This document shows positions 61,616 through 64,000 of a DNA stretch of 64,000 nucleotides, piece after piece. The first letter of the stretch is position 1. Every line of letters begins with the position of its first letter. Below the pieces are notes generated by a model. It saw only the letters and a list, made by a program, of their open reading frames with translations. It had not been told where the DNA came from and ran no database searches. This DNA comes from an uncultured Lachnospiraceae bacterium (GTDB lineage: Bacteria > Bacillota > Clostridia > Lachnospirales > Lachnospiraceae), in assembly GCA_947382415.1 (NCBI GenBank), contig CANCYO010000008.1, positions 7,422 to 71,421 of the forward strand, read 5' to 3'. Both the position numbers and the translations under genes were made by a program.

Positions 61616-63130
61616 CTATACCCCCTCCTTTTGGGCCAGAAAACGCAGCAGGTACTCCCATACCCGCCCTGTGGAAGAAATACTCAATCTCTCCTCTGTC
61701 GTATGAATCGCCTGCATATCCGGCCCGATGGACACACAGTCCAGATTCCGGATCTTACTGCCCAAAAGCCCACACTCAAGCCCCGCGTGTATGGCCTTCA
61801 CTCTGGGCTCCCGGCCGTACATTTCCCCATAGACCCGGATCATTTTATCCCGCAGGGGTGAATCCGCACGGTATTTCCAGCCGGGGTATGCTCCGCTCAC
61901 CGAGACACTGCCCCCCGCCAGCTCCGTGACTGCGTCCAGCTTCCCGATCAGCGCGTCCTTCGCGCTCTCCAGACTGCTGCGCACGGAAAACTCAGCGTTA
62001 AGCCCATTCTCATCCAGCTTCAAAATACCGAGATTCAAAGAAGTCTCCACCAATCCCGGCATATCCGCGCTCATGCTCTGTACGCCGTTTGGCAGAGCCG
62101 CCAGCATGGCTCCAGCCCTGCAGGTGTCCTCCGCAGACAGCGCCAAAACCTCCCCGCCATTCTCAAACTCCCAGCGCATCTCAAATCCCGGATCCTTTGT
62201 GGCAAGCTCCGCCGCTATTTCCGTTTTGAGCTGTTCCAGCCGCTCCTGCAAATCCTGCGCCCACGAAGCTTGCAGCCCGGCTGACCCGATCTGACCCTCC
62301 GAATCTCTCCGGCTATCCCCAAAGTCCCCGGAAAACAAAAGCTCCGCTTTGGTCTCTCTCGGGATCGCATTGTCCGCCAGACCGCCCTCCACACGGATAA
62401 GCCGCACCGTCCAGAACCGGCTCAGATTACGCAGCACCCTGCCGAACAGCATATTGGAATTGCCGCGCTCCTTCTGGATCTCCTCCCCGGAATGCCCTCC
62501 CAGCAGTCCGCCTATATAAAGTCTGCACACCGTCCCTGTACCGGACTCCTTTTTTAAGGGCAGGCGGCAGTTTACCCGCGCGCCGCCCGCACAGCCTGTC
62601 AGGAAGACGCCTTCCTCCTCGGAATCGAGATTCACAAGACGATTGCCCTTCAGCATGGACAGATCGATTTCTCTGGCGCCGTCCATCCCAACCTCTTCAT
62701 CTACGGTGATGACCACCTCCAGCCTTGGATGCGGAATATCCTCTGCGTCCAGAAGCGCCAGCGCATAGGCCACCGCAATGCCGTCATCTCCGCCCAGACT
62801 GGTGTGCTCCGCATAGACAAAATCCCCGTCTATTGCCACCTGCAGCCCCTCCGTCTTCATATCCTTCGGACAGTTTGGTTCCTTCACTGCCACCATATCC
62901 ATATGGCCCTGCAGGATCACCGCAGGCTCTGCCTCATAGCCCGGAGTTGCCTCCTTGAAAATGATCACATTTTTCAGCTCGTCCTGAATGACCTCCAGAT
63001 TCCTGCTTCTGGCAAACTCCACAAGATAATCGCTGATCTGCCCTACATTGCCCGAACCATGCGGGATTTTGGTGATCTCCTCAAAATAGTAAAATACCTT
63101 CTGCGGTTCCAAATTCGACAAAACGCCCAT
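61616..63130 (-). CDS. pepD: Aminoacyl-histidine dipeptidase (M20 family, PepD-like)
   Basis: 504 residues. Zinc-site elements: ILQGHMDMVAVKE, YAEHTSLGGDDGIAVAYALAL, and VITVDEEVGMDGAREIDLS. The dimerisation domain is in the middle (VNCRLPLKKES, then IGGLLGGHSGEEIQKERGN with a conserved His), and the last His lies in AIHAGLECGLLG. It cuts Xaa-His and other dipeptides in the cytoplasm. It is coupled to the aldolase-family gene downstream. Confidence 0.93.
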   Translation of the reverse strand: MGVLSNLEPQKVFYYFEEITKIPHGSGNVGQISDYLVEFARSRNLEVIQDELKNVIIFKEATPGYEAEPAVILQGHMDMVAVKEPNCPKDMKTEGLQVAIDGDFVYAEHTSLGGDDGIAVAYALALLDAEDIPHPRLEVVITVDEEVGMDGAREIDLSMLKGNRLVNLDSEEEGVFLTGCAGGARVNCRLPLKKESGTGTVCRLYIGGLLGGHSGEEIQKERGNSNMLFGRVLRNLSRFWTVRLIRVEGGLADNAIPRETKAELLFSGDFGDSRRDSEGQIGSAGLQASWAQDLQERLEQLKTEIAAELATKDPGFEMRWEFENGGEVLALSAEDTCRAGAMLAALPNGVQSMSADMPGLVETSLNLGILKLDENGLNAEFSVRSSLESAKDALIGKLDAVTELAGGSVSVSGAYPGWKYRADSPLRDKMIRVYGEMYGREPRVKAIHAGLECGLLGSKIRNLDCVSIGPDMQAIHTTEERLSISSTGRVWEYLLRFLAQKEGV

Positions 63131-63164
63131 ACTCTGCCTCCATAAAACGATATTGATTCTGCCT

Positions 63165-63518
63165 TTAATTTATCTTATCACTATAATAATGATTTTCCTT
63201 TAACATATCTTTTATTGATTTGAATTTGCACTCGCAAAGTTTTTCGCACAAAGATAAGACTTCATCATTCTTATAATCTTTTACGTCATATCTTTTTAAC
63301 CCATCTTCAAGATGAAATAAGAAGATGACACCATCATCAGAAAGGTACTCATTCCAATAGCCCGGCTCCAGATATCGGCTTATAAACCGTTCCCATTCGC
63401 CTGCTTTTTCTTTTGGAAACGCAACACCATAATTGTTACCAAATTTTTCAATTATAAATCCGCTATCGCTCAAAGCATGAATTCCATTTCCTACTCCCAT
63501 AACATAAGAATAATACAT
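63165..63518 (-). CDS. Unknown small protein
   Basis: 117 residues from ATG 63518 (AGGT 7-10 nt upstream). It starts MYYSYVMGVGNGIHALSDSG and has WERFISRYLEPGYWNEYLSDDGVIFLFHLEDG in the middle, an aromatic, acidic protein with no hydrophobic segment. AT-rich relative to pepD. The size and composition resemble immunity or barstar-like proteins, but I recognise no family. Confidence 0.5.
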   Translation of the reverse strand: MYYSYVMGVGNGIHALSDSGFIIEKFGNNYGVAFPKEKAGEWERFISRYLEPGYWNEYLSDDGVIFLFHLEDGLKRYDVKDYKNDEVLSLCEKLCECKFKSIKDMLKENHYYSDKIN

Positions 63519-63818
63519 AACAACTACCTCCGCCAAATCCGAATCTATTTCTCAATGGGTACACAATTCCGAAAAGGGAGTTTTCTATTTTACATCACTC
63601 AACTCTCCCACACTACGCACAATCTAACCGATACATCCAATGATACCCTTTCATTCTTTTCTTACATCAATTCCCACAAACACTCAAATTTATCATATAT
63701 ATCATGCTCCAAATTCAATAGATACATAGATATTTTACCACAAAACAAACAATTTTCAACAAACGCCTGGCTGGAAGCTGGAATAAGAAAATATGTAACT
63801 GGAATTTGCACGATATTG
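63519..63818. other. AT-rich intergenic stretch without recognised gene
   Basis: 300 bp between two minus-strand genes. Several short frames are open but none has a ribosome site with coding character. No clear hairpin terminator. Confidence 0.5.
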
Positions 63819-64000
63819 TTATTGTGTTTCTGTCAATTTCTGAATTGCTTCTTCTTTGGTTGACACAAAAAAGAAGTCATTGCCATTATTGGACTCATAA
63901 ATAAAATCTTTTAATGGTTTACTCGTATACCGTGAGTAATCTCCGTAAATGGCAATTCTGACATGATAATTGATAAACTTTTGAAGTATTTCGCCTGCCA
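63819..64000 (-). CDS. DUF4180 domain protein, C-terminal part only
   Basis: 60 codons from the window edge to TAA at 63819. The sequence AGEILQKFINYHVRIAIYGDY, then TSKPLKDFIYESNNGN and FFFVSTKEEAIQKL is the closing half of DUF4180 proteins. The N-terminus is outside the window. Function of the family is unknown. Confidence 0.8.
   Translation of the reverse strand, partial: AGEILQKFINYHVRIAIYGDYSRYTSKPLKDFIYESNNGNDFFFVSTKEEAIQKLTETQ

Overview
The window looks like a chromosomal segment from a Clostridia bacterium, most likely a Lachnospiraceae-type gut anaerobe. The basis is a one-piece type II fatty-acid synthesis operon with FabK and a fused AccD-AccA, Firmicutes-style ribosome binding sites, a LytTR/GHKL two-component pair, a perfect CGAAC-N4-GTTCG (DinR/LexA) box, and a GC content near 50 percent with inserted AT-rich patches. 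This assignment is inferred from gene content only.

Left flank (1-6619, mostly minus strand): a phospholipase D family protein cut by the window edge, a CmpB-type membrane protein, a MarR regulator with a TauE/SafE exporter, a FlxA-like coiled-coil protein, and a GHKL histidine kinase with a LytTR response regulator. A compact multi-hairpin element lies at 3858-3971.

Central accessory locus (about 6685-33080): this is the remarkable part. On the minus strand a LexA-box promoter (8781-8809) drives a small sigma-70-like factor and a ParB/DUF262-like protein. Divergently, on the plus strand, lies a cluster of about 24 kb. It opens with a small orphan and an 893-residue polymerase carrying the DxDGD signature of the QDE-1/YonO class of two-barrel RNA polymerases, translationally coupled to an HU-like protein and an unknown protein. 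Tail genes follow: a probable tail tube protein, a small Cys-rich protein, a NifS-like cysteine desulfurase, LLH holin, amidase endolysin, a membrane-anchored coiled coil, a tape measure gene broken by a group II intron remnant, baseplate proteins, and fibres with S74 chaperone ends. No terminase, portal, capsid, sheath or integrase is visible and both flanks are ordinary chromosome. I read it as a domesticated, SOS-controlled, headless flexible tail particle (F-type tailocin-like) that encodes its own RNA polymerase.

Middle (33093-38031): a decayed ORF, an MFS efflux protein preceded by a 13-codon leader peptide and mutually exclusive RNA stems, a VOC protein, an Xre regulator with a membrane domain, tRNA-Leu, and a DUF6056-like membrane protein.

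Uronate operon (42773 down to 38175): kduI, kduD, an RpiB-like isomerase, a KDPG aldolase fused to a VOC domain, and KDG kinase. Together they convert unsaturated or keto uronates from pectin-type polymers to pyruvate and glyceraldehyde 3-phosphate. Two small secreted or membrane proteins follow (43032-43847).

Fatty-acid operon (54099 down to 43982): fabH, acpP, fabK, fabD, fabG, fabF, accB, fabZ, accC, accDA and a FabT-like MarR gene at the distal end. There is a strong promoter and a perfect 16-bp palindrome at the start of the transcript.

Right end (54264-64000): tRNA-Ala, a DHH-family phosphoesterase, a polar amino-acid ABC transporter, an RlmCD/RumA-type RNA methyltransferase, a YgjP metallopeptidase, a YefM-YoeB toxin-antitoxin pair with an operator in its promoter, tRNA-Pro, a threonine-aldolase-family enzyme, a PepD dipeptidase, an orphan, and the C-terminus of a DUF4180 protein.
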